Shown: in pieces, positions 1 through 9,868 of the stretch
How positions within the stretch are numbered: the first letter of the stretch is position 1
How the letters are laid out: each line of letters begins with the position of its first letter
Assembly: GCF_028473605.1 (NCBI RefSeq)
Contig: NZ_CP097267.1
Coordinates: 4,642,501-4,706,500, forward strand
Reading direction: 5' to 3'
From: Acidovorax sp. NCPPB 3576
GTDB lineage: Bacteria; Pseudomonadota; Gammaproteobacteria; Burkholderiales; Burkholderiaceae_C
Length of the DNA stretch: 64,000 bases
Notes under the pieces: model-generated
What the model was told of the DNA's origin: nothing
The model's database searches: none
The model's input: only the letters and a program-made list of their open reading frames with translations
Translations under genes and position numbers: made by a program

Positions 1-496
1 CATGGGGCACGGCGATCAAGACATCGGTCTCGCGCAGCATGCCAGCCAGCCGACCGCCGCTGCGCCCCGACAGAGCGATCACTGTCATGTCCCTTTCATG
101 CGAAGCGTCGCATGCGGCCAGTAGCGGCAGATCGTTGCCGGACTCCGAAATGGCCAGCAACACGTCGCCGGCCTGCCCCAGCGCGCGTACCTGGCGAGCC
201 AGCGCGTCGATATCAGGGCCGTCCACGCCTGCGGGGGTCCAGATCGCGTCGGGGGCCAATGCCATCGCCGCCAGTTCAGGCCGATCCCGTTCGAACCCGG
301 CTATGCACAGCGCAGCAAACTGCTGCGCCTGCGCTGCGGCTGGGCCGCTGCCACAGGCAAGCACCTTGCCGCCACTGGTGACGCAGGCGAGGATCGCCTG
401 CACAGCGGAAGCGATGGGATGGCTCAGGGTCTGCGCGGACTGGTATTTGAGGTCGGCGCTGTCGATGAAATGCTGTTGGATGCGTTGCTCGAGCAT
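1..496 (-). CDS. diaA: DiaA/GmhA-like SIS-domain protein (partial, C-terminus outside window)
   Basis: The reverse frame is open from the ATG at 496 to the window edge (165 residues seen; the family is about 195). It carries a single SIS (sugar isomerase) fold: a glycine-rich loop reading GGKVLACGSGPAA near residues 42-54 and the second phosphosugar segment LLAISESGND near 113-122. In the family, GmhA isomerises sedoheptulose-7-phosphate and DiaA binds DnaA to time replication initiation. The neighbours yraN and rsmI mirror the E. coli yraL-yraN-yraO order, which favours DiaA. About 100 bp separate it from yraN on the same strand. DiaA versus GmhA cannot be settled from this part alone. Confidence 0.8.
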   Translation of the reverse strand, partial: MLEQRIQQHFIDSADLKYQSAQTLSHPIASAVQAILACVTSGGKVLACGSGPAAAQAQQFAALCIAGFERDRPELAAMALAPDAIWTPAGVDGPDIDALARQVRALGQAGDVLLAISESGNDLPLLAACDASHERDMTVIALSGRSGGRLAGMLRETDVLIAVPH

Positions 497-598
497 GAGG
501 CAACGATGATACTCGTGGGGTCGATGCCGTTTTGGTCAACCATCGGAGGCAGGCGTAAAACACTGCATCCTCGTCTGCTCAGGCAATGACTCACGGGA

Positions 599-982
599 TC
601 AGTGCGCATCAAAAGCGCCACGCAGCCACTGCACCGTTTCGCCCTCCACCAGCACGGCATCGAAGCGACATGGCGGTGGCGCAGGCATGCGCATCAAGTA
701 ACAACGGGCGGCGAATACGATCCGCTGCTGCTTGACCCGGCCGATGCTGGCACCGGCGCCACCAAACGCGCTGCTGGCGCGGCTTCGGACCTCTACGAAC
801 ACCACGGTGCCATCGCGCTCGCGAACGATCAGGTCGATCTCGCCACCGCCACGCCCTGGCGTTCGATAATTGCGCTCGATTAGCCGCAGTCCAGCGGCCT
901 GGAGGTGAGCCAACGCACGGTCTTCGGCAGCATTGCCGACCACGCGCGTAGTGGCCACCGGTTTTTTCCCAAGGAATCCCAT
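599..982 (-). CDS. yraN: YraN/UPF0102 family endonuclease-fold protein
   Basis: 127 residues from the ATG at 982 (MGFLGKK...). The family has a restriction-endonuclease-like fold of unproven role. Visible hallmarks are the N-terminal GNAAEDRALAHLQ helix, the ERNYR strand, GEIDLIVRERDG and FVEVRSR, which supply the conserved E, D and E/R residues of the fold. An upstream in-frame extension to 1018 exists, but the internal ATG gives the family length. Its start codon shares base 982 with the divergent rsmI start, so the two genes leave from the same point. Confidence 0.88.
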   Translation of the reverse strand: MGFLGKKPVATTRVVGNAAEDRALAHLQAAGLRLIERNYRTPGRGGGEIDLIVRERDGTVVFVEVRSRASSAFGGAGASIGRVKQQRIVFAARCYLMRMPAPPPCRFDAVLVEGETVQWLRGAFDAH

Positions 983-1902
983 TGAGCGCCTCTTTCGCTT
1001 CAGCCCTGAACGCCGCACGCGACGCGGCGGCTGCGCAGCATTATCCGCAAGGGGCTCTGTACGTCGTAGCCACCCCCATCGGCAATCTGGCCGACATCAC
1101 GCTGCGGGCACTGCACGTGCTGCAATTGGCAGACACCATCGCGTGCGAAGACACCCGGCATACCCAGGCGTTGCTGCGCGCCTATGGCATAGAGAAAAAC
1201 GGCGGCCAGTGGCTGGCGCTTCACCAGCACAACGAGGCTGAAGCATCGCTTTCAGTGGTGGAACGTTTGCGTGCTGGCCAGCGGGTGGCTTACGCCAGCG
1301 ATGCCGGTACCCCGGGCGTCAGCGACCCGGGAGCGCGGCTGGTCGCAGCTGTGCACGCGGCCGGGTTGCGCGCTGTACCCTTGCCGGGGGCCAGCAGCGT
1401 GACCTCGGCACTCAGTGCAGCGGGCGCGGTCGCTCAGAGCGCCGAAGGGTTTCTTTTTGCTGGTTTTCTTCCCACCAAGAGCGGTGAGCGGGCGACAGCC
1501 GTGCAGCGGCTGTCGGTGGAGACACGGTGCGTGGTGTTGCTGGAAGCGCCGCACCGCATCGCCGAACTGGCCCTGGCCCTTGCAGTGCTTGGCGATCGGC
1601 AGGTGACGCTCGCACGTGAACTGACCAAACAGTTCGAAGAAATTGCCACTCAGCCAGCGCGTGCGCTGCCGGCTTGGCTGGCCGAAGGGACACAACGCTG
1701 CAGGGGCGAGTTCGTAGTGTTATTGCACCCTGTGCAGCCGACGCAAGACGAAGGAGACAGCTTGCGTGTCTTGAAGTTATTGATGCAGGAACTACCCCTC
1801 AAATCCGCCGTTCGGCTGGCGGCAGAGATCACAGGGGCATCGCGCAATGCCCTCTATGAATCGGCATTGGCGTTCAAGCAGGAAGGGACAGAGGACGCGT
1901 AG
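982..1902 (+). CDS. rsmI: 16S rRNA (cytidine1402-2'-O)-methyltransferase RsmI
   Basis: 306 residues. RsmI 2'-O-methylates C1402 in the decoding centre of 16S rRNA using SAM. Tetrapyrrole-methylase-type motifs are clear: VATPIGNL (29-36), EDTRHTQ (56-62), SDAGTPGVSDPG (106-117) and LPGASSVTSAL (134-144). The only plausible start upstream of the first motif is a TTG at 982; no ATG or GTG lies in frame between it and residue 28. It is divergent from yraN with overlapping first bases. The N-terminus is slightly longer than the E. coli protein, which is common in this group. Confidence 0.93.
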   Translation: MSASFASALNAARDAAAAQHYPQGALYVVATPIGNLADITLRALHVLQLADTIACEDTRHTQALLRAYGIEKNGGQWLALHQHNEAEASLSVVERLRAGQRVAYASDAGTPGVSDPGARLVAAVHAAGLRAVPLPGASSVTSALSAAGAVAQSAEGFLFAGFLPTKSGERATAVQRLSVETRCVVLLEAPHRIAELALALAVLGDRQVTLARELTKQFEEIATQPARALPAWLAEGTQRCRGEFVVLLHPVQPTQDEGDSLRVLKLLMQELPLKSAVRLAAEITGASRNALYESALAFKQEGTEDA

Positions 1903-1970
1903 GAGAACTTGAGAGATCGCAAGCCATTCCGCCGCCAGATGCCTTGCATCTTTGGGATGGCCTTAGCGGG

Positions 1971-3227
1971 TCAGTTGACGGTGTAGGCCAAACCAGAGGC
2001 CACGCCGCCGAACAGATCGCCTTCGATCTGAGGCACCTGCGGGAAAGCGCTTTTCAATGCCGTACGCAGCGGGCGCAATGCAGAGGAACCTCCGGTGAGA
2101 TAAATGGCATCGATGCCACTGGCGTCCAGCCCAGCCTTGAGCAAGCACTCTCGAGCGCAATTCACGATCTGCCCCAAGGGCCCTTCAAGTTGAGCCTCCA
2201 AAACATCGGGCGATATGAAAGATTGCAGGCCGGATTCGAGCCAATCCAGTACGATGGGCTGCCTAGCGCTATTTTGGGAAACAAAGATCTTGGCCTGCTC
2301 CACCTCATTGGCCAAGCGGTGTCCCCAACGTTCGTTGAGCACCTCCATCAAGCGGTCGTGCAAACGAGGGTCTGCATAGTCGGCCCGAAGCCCTTGTGCT
2401 TCCCGCAGTGCTTTGGCGCTGTATAGCCACTGGATCAGGTGCCAAGTCGACAAATCGAAGAATACGCGACTGGGAACTTCGCGACCACTGGGCCCGATAT
2501 GGCGCAAGCCGAGGAGAGGCATCACTTGGGCACGACTCAATCGTTGGTCGAAGTCAGTTCCACCGATGTGAACGCCGGAAGTCGCCAGCACATCGGAACT
2601 GCGGTCTGCCTGCAGCGCACGCTCAGGCCCGAGGCGTACCACTGTGAAATCCGAAGTGCCTCCTCCGATGTCTACCACCAACACCAACGATTCCTGCGAA
2701 ATTCTTTGCTCATGGTCCAGCGCTGCCGCGATGGGCTCCAACTGGAACGACACGTTGTTGAATCCCGCATCCAAAGCGGCCTGACGCAGGGCATCTTCTG
2801 CTTGTGCATCACGCACCTTATCACCGTCAACAAAGTGCACCGGCCGACCCATGACCACGCGGCTGGGCATTGCGCCCAGCACCTGCCTGGCCTGCCCCGC
2901 CAGCGTGCGCAAGAACAGCGCAATGATGTCTTGATAACTCACCATGTTCTGGTGCACTGCGGTCTTGTCCTGAAGTAACGCACTGCCCAAAAGGCTTTTC
3001 AGCGACCGCATCAATCGCCCCTCTGTACCTGCAAGGTAATGCGCTACAGCATCGCGTCCGATGTGTGTCCGATGGTCTTCCGCATTGAAAAACAAAGCTG
3101 TCGGCAAAGTGGTGGCGGCCCCCTCCAAGGAAAGCAATTGCACCGGGCCACGGCCTCGGCGTAATGCCATCGCCGAGTTTGAGGTTCCGAAATCAATGCC
3201 AAGGGTGGTTTCTTCTGAAAATGTCAT
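1971..3227 (-). CDS. Hsp70-family protein, YegD-like short chaperone
   Basis: 418 residues with the actin/Hsp70 ATPase fold: phosphate-1 loop LGIDFGTSNSAMAL (9-22), phosphate-2 loop VVDIGGGTSDF (184-194) and adenosine motif YLTGGSSAL near the C-terminus. It ends soon after the nucleotide-binding domain, so the substrate-binding and lid domains of DnaK (about 638 residues) are absent. This matches E. coli YegD (about 450 residues), whose role is not well defined. It is monocistronic, convergent with rsmI, and follows the tRNA terminator. No convincing sigma32 promoter was found in the 210 bp upstream. Confidence 0.88.
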   Translation of the reverse strand: MTFSEETTLGIDFGTSNSAMALRRGRGPVQLLSLEGAATTLPTALFFNAEDHRTHIGRDAVAHYLAGTEGRLMRSLKSLLGSALLQDKTAVHQNMVSYQDIIALFLRTLAGQARQVLGAMPSRVVMGRPVHFVDGDKVRDAQAEDALRQAALDAGFNNVSFQLEPIAAALDHEQRISQESLVLVVDIGGGTSDFTVVRLGPERALQADRSSDVLATSGVHIGGTDFDQRLSRAQVMPLLGLRHIGPSGREVPSRVFFDLSTWHLIQWLYSAKALREAQGLRADYADPRLHDRLMEVLNERWGHRLANEVEQAKIFVSQNSARQPIVLDWLESGLQSFISPDVLEAQLEGPLGQIVNCARECLLKAGLDASGIDAIYLTGGSSALRPLRTALKSAFPQVPQIEGDLFGGVASGLAYTVN

Positions 3228-3437
3228 CGTGAACAGATCGGGAGATGGGGCATCGACTCCCGAAATTAAGAAAGCGTTCGTAAAAACAATAGAGGAGTCG
3301 TCGCCAAGTGCTCATCAAGGCAATTCAGTGCCATTGAGACTTCTCGACATTGATAACGGAGGGCGATACCCCATCGATCGCATGGGACAGCAAAGGTATC
3401 CCACTAGGTTGAGGATCCTGCTTTCCAGGGCAAAAAC

Positions 3438-3467
3438 AAAAAAGCCCACTTATGAGTGGGCTTTTTT
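3438..3467 (-). terminator. Intrinsic terminator after initiator tRNA
   Basis: A perfect 13-bp stem (AAAAAAGCCCACT, 3438-3450, with its complement 3455-3467) and a 4-base loop. The stem ends in six U residues on either strand, so it can also stop rightward transcription. It sits 20 bp after the 3' end of the tRNA gene and separates the ribosomal operon from the Hsp70 gene. Confidence 0.92.
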
Positions 3468-3486
3468 GAAAGCGTTTCCGCTATGT

Positions 3487-3563
<77 letters not shown>

Positions 3564-3574
3564 GCAAGAGATAA

Positions 3575-3580
3575 ATTATA
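3575..3580 (-). promoter_or_regulatory. -10 box for the initiator tRNA
   Basis: A perfect TATAAT on the minus strand ends 12 bases before the tRNA 5' end, between the rplQ stop codon and the tRNA. The -35 region falls inside the rplQ 3' end and is weak (TCCGCA at 17 bp). The tRNA is therefore probably both co-transcribed with rplQ and transcribed independently. Confidence 0.65.
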
Positions 3581-3588
3581 ACCTACTT

Positions 3589-3987
3589 TTATGCTTCTGC
3601 GGAAGCATTTACGGTTTCTGCAGATTCTTCTGCGCGATCAACCAGTTCGACATACGCCATGGGTGCATTGTCCCCCACGCGGAAGCCCATCTTCAGGATA
3701 CGCGTGTAGCCGCCTGGACGTGCCTTGAAACGGGGGCCGAGCACATTGAACAGCTTGGTCACGCTGTCACGATCACGCAGGCGATCGAATGCCAAGCGGC
3801 GATTGGCTAAGGTATCTTCCTTTGCCAAAGTGATCATGGGCTCCACCACACGGCGCAGTTCCTTGGCCTTGGGCAGCGTGGTCTTGATGGCCTCGTGCTC
3901 GATGAGCGAGTTCATCATGTTCTGCAGCATCGCGAGTCGGTGCGAGCTGGTGCGATTGAGTTTGCGAAGGCCGTGTCCGTGGCGCAT
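3589..3987 (-). CDS. rplQ: 50S ribosomal protein L17
   Basis: 132 residues from the ATG at 3987 ([12 protein letters not shown]), preceded by AAGGAAAG. Upstream in-frame codons to 4068 are not needed. L17 binds 23S rRNA near the exit tunnel. The family core [12 protein letters not shown]...[15 protein letters not shown] is at residues 6-40 and [15 protein letters not shown] near the C-terminus, followed by a short acidic/Ala tail. It is the last gene of the operon, after rpoA with a 90-bp gap that contains a small GGGCAG/CTGCCC hairpin (4015-4038). Confidence 0.97.
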   Translation of the reverse strand: MRHGHGLRKLNRTSSHRLAMLQNMMNSLIEHEAIKTTLPKAKELRRVVEPMITLAKEDTLANRRLAFDRLRDRDSVTKLFNVLGPRFKARPGGYTRILKMGFRVGDNAPMAYVELVDRAEESAETVNASAEA

Positions 3988-4077
3988 GGTGCTTTCCTTA
4001 TGAGTAATTAAATCGGGCAGCCGTATCAGGTACTGCCCAAGGCACTGGCTCCCATTGAGGGAACCCAAAATTATAGC

Positions 4078-5070
4078 TTAACGCTTATCGAGGCCTGCAG
4101 GCGGCCAGTTTTCCAGCTTCATTCCCAGAGTCAAACCACGGGAAGCCAAAACTTCCTTGATTTCATTGAGTGACTTACGGCCCAGATTAGGCGTCTTCAG
4201 CAACTCGTTTTCGGTGCGCTGGATCAGGTCACCGATGTAGTAGATGTTCTCGGCCTTCAAGCAATTGGCAGAGCGTACTGTCAATTCCAACTCGTCCACA
4301 GGGCGCAGCAAGATCGGATCGAACGTTGCACTGCCGCGAGGACCTGCAGGTGCATCGAATGCAGCCAATTCGCCGCCTTCGAGTTGTGCAAACACCGCCA
4401 ACTGTTCCACCAAAATCTTGGCGGATGCGCGCACTGCATCTTCCGCAGTGATAGCACCATTGGTTTCGATTTCGACAACCAGCTTGTCCAGATCGGTGCG
4501 CTGCTCAACGCGGGCGCTTTCCACGGTATAGCTCACGCGCTTAACCGGGGAAAAAGATGCATCCAGCACGATGCGGCCGATCGACTTCGTCGACTCGTCG
4601 GCATAACGGCGCAGATTGCCTGGCACATAGCCACGGCCTTTTTCCACCTTGATCTGCATGTCCAGCTTGCCGCCCTGCGACAGATGGGCAATAACGTGAT
4701 CAGGATTGACGATTTCAACGTCATGAGGCGTCTGGATATCCCGCGCCGTGACCACACCCTCGCCGTCCTTACGAAGGCTCAGCGTGACTTCATCGCGGTT
4801 GTGGAGCTTGAACACCACGCCCTTGAGATTCAGCAAGATGTTCACAACATCTTCCTGCACACCATCAATGGATGAATACTCGTGCAAGACGCCTGCTATC
4901 GTGACTTCTGTTGCTGCGTAACCCACCATGGACGAGAGCAGAACACGGCGAATGGCATTGCCCAGAGTGTGGCCGTAACCGCGCTCAAAGGGCTCCAACG
5001 CCACCTTGGCACGATTGTGACCAAGCTGTTCGACATTGATCGCCTTGGGTTTCAGCAAATTGGTTTGCAT
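4078..5070 (-). CDS. rpoA: RNA polymerase alpha subunit
   Basis: 330 residues, the normal length (E. coli 329). The N-terminal assembly domain (about 1-230, including [19 protein letters not shown] [15 protein letters not shown]) dimerises and recruits beta and beta'. The C-terminal domain (about 250-330, [21 protein letters not shown] and [11 protein letters not shown]) binds UP elements and activators. The alternation with rpsD upstream and rplQ downstream is the classic alpha operon. The 112-bp gap before it contains two strong RNA hairpins. Confidence 0.98.
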   Translation of the reverse strand: MQTNLLKPKAINVEQLGHNRAKVALEPFERGYGHTLGNAIRRVLLSSMVGYAATEVTIAGVLHEYSSIDGVQEDVVNILLNLKGVVFKLHNRDEVTLSLRKDGEGVVTARDIQTPHDVEIVNPDHVIAHLSQGGKLDMQIKVEKGRGYVPGNLRRYADESTKSIGRIVLDASFSPVKRVSYTVESARVEQRTDLDKLVVEIETNGAITAEDAVRASAKILVEQLAVFAQLEGGELAAFDAPAGPRGSATFDPILLRPVDELELTVRSANCLKAENIYYIGDLIQRTENELLKTPNLGRKSLNEIKEVLASRGLTLGMKLENWPPAGLDKR

Positions 5071-5124
5071 TCAGACTTCCTCTCAATACCCCCAGCTCGT
5101 TACACCGGTAAGGCTGGTGAAGCG

Positions 5125-5189
5125 CCTATACCGCGATGCCTCGCGGTATAGGAACAATTTTCTCGAATATGCGCTAAAAGAATTAGCGC
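5125..5189 (-). promoter_or_regulatory. Two RNA hairpins in the rpsD-rpoA spacer
   Basis: A perfect 12-bp stem (CCTATACCGCGA, 5125-5136, complement 5141-5152, loop of 4) lies mid-spacer. A perfect 7-bp stem (GCGCTAA 5171-5177, TTAGCGC 5183-5189) overlaps the rpsD stop codon. Neither is followed by a U-run in the direction of transcription, so RNA processing, stability or translational control is more likely than termination. The role is inferred. Confidence 0.55.
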
Positions 5190-5806
5190 GAATAGAGTTC
5201 AACGATCAGGGATTCGTTGATGTCAGCGCCGAATTCATCGCGATCCGGAACCTTCTTGAAGATACCCTCTGCCTTGTCGGCATTCACTTCCACCCAAGCT
5301 GGCATGCCCACTTGCTGGGCCAGTTGCAATGCTTCGACCACGCGACCTTGCTTCTTGGACTTTTCACGCACAGCCACCACATCGCCCGTCTTGACGAGGT
5401 ACGAAGCGATGTTGACGGACTGGCCGTTCACCGTGATCGCCTTGTGCGATACCAACTGACGGGCTTCTGCACGCGTAGAACCGAAGCCCATGCGGTAAAC
5501 AACGTTGTCCAGCCGCGACTCCAACAGGAACAGCAGATTGGCACCGGTGTTGCCTTTACGGCGATCAGCAGCCTCAAAATAGCGACGGAATTGCTTTTCC
5601 AGCACCCCGTACATCCGCTTGACCTTCTGCTTTTCACGCAACTGAAGGCCGTAATCAGACGTGCGAGCCCCGGAGGTGCGGCCATGTTGACCAGGCTTGG
5701 AGTCGAACTTAGACTTATCCGCAATGGAACGGCGAGCGCTCTTCAGGAACAGGTCGGTGCCTTCACGGCGGGAGAGTTTGGCCTTGGGGCCGAGGTAACG
5801 TGCCAC
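5183..5806 (-). CDS. rpsD: 30S ribosomal protein S4
   Basis: 207 residues, usual length. S4 is a primary 16S rRNA binder that nucleates 30S assembly and is the autoregulator of the alpha operon in enterobacteria. Seen: [19 protein letters not shown] at the start, the [19 protein letters not shown] helix and the S4 RNA-binding domain [22 protein letters not shown] (about 96-117). The 89-bp spacer upstream contains an 8-bp GCCACCTG/CAGGTGGC hairpin (5851-5879). Confidence 0.98.
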   Translation of the reverse strand: MARYLGPKAKLSRREGTDLFLKSARRSIADKSKFDSKPGQHGRTSGARTSDYGLQLREKQKVKRMYGVLEKQFRRYFEAADRRKGNTGANLLFLLESRLDNVVYRMGFGSTRAEARQLVSHKAITVNGQSVNIASYLVKTGDVVAVREKSKKQGRVVEALQLAQQVGMPAWVEVNADKAEGIFKKVPDRDEFGADINESLIVELYSR

Positions 5807-5895
5807 TTGAACTTCCTTGGATTGTCATCTTCCGCAACATCATTGCGGGAGCCACCTGCTGCCAAAGCAATCAGGTGGCGGTGGGCTTACAAAAA

Positions 5896-6300
5896 TTAGA
5901 TGCGACGGCGCTTCTGAGGACGGCAGCCGTTATGGGGAACTGGCGTTACGTCAGAGATCGACGTAATACGAATACCCAAAGCGCCCAGCGCGCGCACTGA
6001 CGATTCACGACCAGGACCAGGACCCTTGATCTCGACATCAAGATTTTTGATGCCTTGCTCAATGGCAGCGCGACCCGCGACTTCCGATGCAACCTGTGCA
6101 GCGAAAGGCGTGGACTTGCGCGAACCCTTAAAACCTTGACCACCCGACGACGCCCAAGACAGAGCATTGCCTTGACGATCAGTGATCGTGATGATGGTGT
6201 TGTTGAACGACGCATGCACATGCGCGATGCCGTCCGAAACGTTCTTGCGAACCTTCTTGCGAACGCGCTGTGCAGCGTTATTGGCGGGAGACTTTGCCAT
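5896..6300 (-). CDS. rpsK: 30S ribosomal protein S11
   Basis: 134 residues (E. coli 129). S11 forms part of the platform and contacts the Shine-Dalgarno helix. Core motifs are [23 protein letters not shown] (about 27-49) and the C-terminal [21 protein letters not shown]. It sits 18 bp after rpsM on the same transcript. Confidence 0.98.
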   Translation of the reverse strand: MAKSPANNAAQRVRKKVRKNVSDGIAHVHASFNNTIITITDRQGNALSWASSGGQGFKGSRKSTPFAAQVASEVAGRAAIEQGIKNLDVEIKGPGPGRESSVRALGALGIRITSISDVTPVPHNGCRPQKRRRI

Positions 6301-6318
6301 GTTGATCTTTCAATCTTT

Positions 6319-6684
6319 TTACTTCTTCAGCGCTGCGGCACCCTTACGCGGACCCTTGCGAGTGCGAGCATTGGTGCGCGTACGCTGACCACGCATAGGC
6401 AGACCGCGACGGTGGCGGAAGCCGCGATAGCAGCCGATGTCCATCAAACGCTTGATGTTCATCGTGGTTTCGCGGCGCAGGTCCCCTTCGATGGTGAACT
6501 GTGCGATTTGGTCGCGAATTTTTTCAAGATCGCCATCTGTCAGATCTTTGATCTTCTTCGAGTAAGCGATGTCACATGCTTCGCAAATCTTGCGAGCGCG
6601 AGTGCGACCGATGCCAAAAATGGCGGTTAAGCCGATTTCAGCATGCTGATGCGGCGGAATATTAATGCCAGCGATACGTGCCAT
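6319..6684 (-). CDS. rpsM: 30S ribosomal protein S13
   Basis: 121 residues. S13 lies in the 30S head and bridges to the 50S subunit. Seen: [10 protein letters not shown] at the start, the helix-hairpin-helix [17 protein letters not shown] segment ([12 protein letters not shown], 19-30), and the basic C-terminal tail [21 protein letters not shown] that contacts P-site tRNA. It is 22 bp after rpmJ. Confidence 0.98.
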   Translation of the reverse strand: MARIAGINIPPHQHAEIGLTAIFGIGRTRARKICEACDIAYSKKIKDLTDGDLEKIRDQIAQFTIEGDLRRETTMNIKRLMDIGCYRGFRHRRGLPMRGQRTRTNARTRKGPRKGAAALKK

Positions 6685-6706
6685 ATGCGTCCTCTAATAC
6701 TTTCAA

Positions 6707-6820
6707 TCAACCTTGGCGCTGCTTATGGCGCATGTCCGTGCAGATCACGCGCACCACACCCTTGCGGCGGATGATCTTGCAGTTGCGGCAGATTTTTTTG
6801 ACCGAAGCCGAAACTCTCAT
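6707..6820 (-). CDS. rpmJ: 50S ribosomal protein L36, zinc-binding form
   Basis: 37 residues from the ATG at 6820, with AGGAGAA upstream. The peptide starts [15 protein letters not shown] and ends RHKQRQG. Four zinc ligands are present: C11, C14, C27 and H32, so this is the zinc-ribbon (C+) form rather than the zinc-free paralogue. It is very short but unmistakable. It follows secY after a 153-bp gap where many betaproteobacteria carry infA; that gap is too short for IF-1. Confidence 0.95.
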   Translation of the reverse strand: MRVSASVKKICRNCKIIRRKGVVRVICTDMRHKQRQG

Positions 6821-6973
6821 TTCATTCTCCTAAAACTCGTCTTTTCGTCCCGGCCGATTGCGCGGAACACAATTTGCGCCCGCGATAGATCGAAGGCATC
6901 AATAAACCGTATCCACCAAGGCCAACCCGCCACTATAGCGCATTTGCCAAGATTCCACTCATGTTTGACTGAC

Positions 6974-8293
6974 TTAGCTGCCAGGTGTTGCTTTGAAGTT
7001 GGCCTTCTTTAGCAGAGACTCGTACTGCTGCGACATCATGTAGTTTTGCACCTGGGCCATGAAGTCCATGGTGACCACCACAATGATCAGCAAAGAGGTA
7101 CCGCCAAAATAAAACGGCACGTTGTACTTCAGAATCATGAACTCAGGGAGCAAGCACACAAAGGTGATGTACACCGCTCCAGCCAGTGTCAAGCGAACCA
7201 ATATCTTGTCGATGTAGCGAGCCGTCTGTTCTCCTGGACGAATCCCAGGAATGAAGGCACCGCTCTTCTTCAAGTTATCTGCAGTCTCCCGGCTGTTGAA
7301 CACCAATGCGGTGTAGAAGAAGCAAAAGAACACAATGGCTGCGGCGTAGAACATCACATAGATCGGCTGACCCGGGGTCAGTGCTCCAGAAATGTCACGC
7401 AACCAACGCATCGATTCACCCGAGCTGAACCAGTTCACCACTGTTGCCGGCAACAGAATGATGGACGAAGCAAAGATCGGTGGAATCACCCCTGCCATGT
7501 TGAGCTTCAACGGCAGATGTGACGACTGGCCACCATATACCTTATTGCCCACCTGACGTCTCGCATAATTAACGAGGATCTTCCGTTGACCCCTTTCGAC
7601 GAACACGACGAAATAGGTCACCGCGGCTACGACCAACACAATGAAAATCGCTGCGAGAATGCTCATAGCACCTGTGCGCACCAACTCCAGCAATCCACCG
7701 ATAGAACTCGGCAGACCTGCAGCGATACCTGCGAAGATCAGAATCGAAATTCCGTTGCCTAAGCCACGCTCAGTGATTTGCTCGCCCAACCACATCAAAA
7801 ACATCGTACCAGCCGTCAAGCTCACTACTGCGGTCATCCGAAACCCGAATCCGGGACTCAGAACCAAACCTGCAGAACTCTCCAACGCCACGGCAATGCC
7901 CAGCGATTGGAATATGGCCAAGCCCAACGTTCCATAACGCGTATATTGCGTGATCTTGCGCCGCCCTGCTTCGCCTTCCTTCTTCAGCTGCTCGAACGTC
8001 GGAACGACGTAGGTCATTAGCTGCATGATGATCGAAGCCGAAATATACGGCATGATCCCCAGAGCGAAAACCGTGAAACGCGAAAGCGCTCCACCCGAGA
8101 ACATGTTGAACAGGTTCAGAATGCCACCCTGCTGGCCACTGAATAGCTGTTGCAGCTGCGCCGGATCAATGCCCGGCACGGGAATGTGCGCTCCGATGCG
8201 GTACACGACCAACGCCAGCAGCAGAAAAACCAGCCGGCGACGCAAATCGCCGAACTTACCGGTCTTCGCAATTTGAGCTGCGTTAGTAGCCAC
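6974..8293 (-). CDS. secY: Protein translocase subunit SecY
   Basis: 439 residues, ten predicted membrane segments, forming the SecYEG channel for export and membrane insertion. Family markers include [11 protein letters not shown] near residue 37, [32 protein letters not shown] (plug and TM2 region) and [16 protein letters not shown] in the cytoplasmic loop between TM8 and TM9 region. It is placed in the spc operon between rplO and rpmJ, as expected. Confidence 0.98.
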   Translation of the reverse strand: MATNAAQIAKTGKFGDLRRRLVFLLLALVVYRIGAHIPVPGIDPAQLQQLFSGQQGGILNLFNMFSGGALSRFTVFALGIMPYISASIIMQLMTYVVPTFEQLKKEGEAGRRKITQYTRYGTLGLAIFQSLGIAVALESSAGLVLSPGFGFRMTAVVSLTAGTMFLMWLGEQITERGLGNGISILIFAGIAAGLPSSIGGLLELVRTGAMSILAAIFIVLVVAAVTYFVVFVERGQRKILVNYARRQVGNKVYGGQSSHLPLKLNMAGVIPPIFASSIILLPATVVNWFSSGESMRWLRDISGALTPGQPIYVMFYAAAIVFFCFFYTALVFNSRETADNLKKSGAFIPGIRPGEQTARYIDKILVRLTLAGAVYITFVCLLPEFMILKYNVPFYFGGTSLLIIVVVTMDFMAQVQNYMMSQQYESLLKKANFKATPGS

Positions 8294-8316
8294 AGATGCG
8301 TTCCTTCAGAACGTGT

Positions 8317-8748
8317 TCAAGCCAGGCTACCGCCGGCAGCTTCGATGGCCGCCTTCGCGCCCGCCGTTGCACCGATGCCAGTCAACTTGACCGACTTGCT
8401 CAGTTCGCCGCTCTTGATGATCTTCACCACCTTGATCATTTGGCCGACCAAACCGGCACTCTTGAGAGCCAGCAGGTCGACTTCAGCAAGACCCAACTGG
8501 TCCAGCGCCGTCAAGGTCACTTCCGCATTGAACTTCAGCAGATGGGACTTGAAGCCGCGCTTCGGCAGACGACGCTGCAGAGGCATTTGACCGCCTTCGA
8601 AGCCCACCTTGTGGTAACCGCCAGAGCGCGATTTTTGACCCTTGTGACCGCGACCTGCGGTCTTACCCAGACCAGAACCGATGCCGCGACCAACGCGGCG
8701 CTTGGCATGCTTGGCTCCGTCTGCAGGCTTGATGCTATTGAGTTCCAT
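8317..8748 (-). CDS. rplO: 50S ribosomal protein L15
   Basis: 143 residues from the ATG at 8748 ([11 protein letters not shown]). A second ATG lies directly upstream at 8751 and a TTG at 8754; MELN aligns best with the family start. L15 binds 23S rRNA late in assembly. Gly/Arg/Lys-rich segment [25 protein letters not shown] is at about 17-42. It lies 23 bp before secY and 10 bp after rpmD. Confidence 0.97.
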   Translation of the reverse strand: MELNSIKPADGAKHAKRRVGRGIGSGLGKTAGRGHKGQKSRSGGYHKVGFEGGQMPLQRRLPKRGFKSHLLKFNAEVTLTALDQLGLAEVDLLALKSAGLVGQMIKVVKIIKSGELSKSVKLTGIGATAGAKAAIEAAGGSLA

Positions 8749-8758
8749 CATCAATCTC

Positions 8759-8941
8759 TCAGAGGACTTTGACCAGATAGCTGATCTTGTTAATCATGCC
8801 GCGCACTTCAGGGCTGTCCTGCAGTTCGCTGATGCTGTTCAGCTTGCGCAGGCCCAGGCCGCGTACGGTGGCACGGTGCGATTCCTTGGTGCCGATCGGG
8901 CTGCGCACCAGTTGAATCTTGACGGTTTGTTGCGTAGTCAT
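8759..8941 (-). CDS. rpmD: 50S ribosomal protein L30
   Basis: 60 residues, normal for L30. Seen: [20 protein letters not shown] then GLGLRKLNS, the conserved L30 RNA-binding signature. It lies between rpsE (14 bp) and rplO (10 bp) in the standard spc order. Confidence 0.97.
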   Translation of the reverse strand: MTTQQTVKIQLVRSPIGTKESHRATVRGLGLRKLNSISELQDSPEVRGMINKISYLVKVL

Positions 8942-8955
8942 TTGCTCAACTCCGT

Positions 8956-9474
8956 TCAGGCGAAGATGTCTTCGACCGACTTGCCGCGCTTGGCTGCCAC
9001 TTCCGAAGGGGTCGTGGAATGCACCAGCGCATCGAACGTTGCGCGAACCATGTTGTAGGGGTTCGACGAACCGTGGCTCTTGGCCACGATGTCGGTGATG
9101 CCCAACACTTCGAACACAGCACGCATCGGACCGCCTGCGATGATGCCCGTACCCTTGGGGGCAGGAGCCATCATCACGTGTGCAGCGCCATGGTGGCCCG
9201 TCACTTGATGGTGAATCGTGCCGTTCTTGAGCGACACCTTCACCAGATTGCGGCGGGCTTCTTCCATGGCCTTTTGCACGGCTGCAGGCACTTCTTTCGA
9301 TTTGCCCTTACCCATGCCGACGCGGCCATCACCGTCGCCGACCACAGTCAGTGCGGCGAAACCGAGAATACGGCCGCCCTTCACGACTTTGGTCACGCGG
9401 TTCACCGCGATCATTTTTTCGCGCAGACCGTCGTCCTGACCTTCGCTCTGCACTTTGGGTTGAAATTTAGCCAT
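8956..9474 (-). CDS. rpsE: 30S ribosomal protein S5
   Basis: 172 residues. S5 contributes to decoding fidelity (ram mutations). The S5 N-terminal domain is seen at about 18-82 ([25 protein letters not shown]), followed by the C-terminal domain with [19 protein letters not shown]. It lies 17 bp after rplR. Confidence 0.98.
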   Translation of the reverse strand: MAKFQPKVQSEGQDDGLREKMIAVNRVTKVVKGGRILGFAALTVVGDGDGRVGMGKGKSKEVPAAVQKAMEEARRNLVKVSLKNGTIHHQVTGHHGAAHVMMAPAPKGTGIIAGGPMRAVFEVLGITDIVAKSHGSSNPYNMVRATFDALVHSTTPSEVAAKRGKSVEDIFA

Positions 9475-9491
9475 TTTGTATTTCGCTCCGC

Positions 9492-9857
9492 TTAGAACTG
9501 CAGGCCAGCTTCACGTGCAGCGTCGGCCAAAGCCTTGACGCGGCCGTGATAGGCAAAACCCGCACGATCGAATGCAACCTTCTCGATACCGGCCGCCTTC
9601 GCCTTTTCAGCGATGCGCTTGCCGATGATCTGTGCAGCGGTGGCATTGCCACCCTTGCCAGAGCCACCGAGGGACTTGCGCACATCGGCTTCTGCCGTCG
9701 ATGCGCTGGCCAGGACCTTGCTGCCGTCGCCGGAGATAACACTGGCGTAGATGTGAAGGTTCGTGCGATTCACCGTCAAACGCGCCACGCCTTGCTGCGC
9801 AATGCGAATGCGGGTCTGGCGCGAACGACGAAGACGCTGCTCTTTCTTGGTCAACAT
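9492..9857 (-). CDS. rplR: 50S ribosomal protein L18
   Basis: 121 residues. L18 carries 5S rRNA into the large subunit. Seen: a basic N-terminus ([16 protein letters not shown]), [14 protein letters not shown] and the C-terminal [26 protein letters not shown]. It follows rplF after 11 bp. Confidence 0.98.
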   Translation of the reverse strand: MLTKKEQRLRRSRQTRIRIAQQGVARLTVNRTNLHIYASVISGDGSKVLASASTAEADVRKSLGGSGKGGNATAAQIIGKRIAEKAKAAGIEKVAFDRAGFAYHGRVKALADAAREAGLQF

Positions 9858-9868
9858 GTTGCAGCTCC

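Noticed and set aside
3228..3437. Heat-shock (sigma32) promoter for the Hsp70 gene
   Set aside because: A CCCCAT-like -10 is present but no matching CTTGAA-type -35 at the right distance.
6821..6973. Possible infA between secY and rpmJ
   Set aside because: 153 bp cannot hold the 72-codon gene and no IF-1 motif is seen in any frame.
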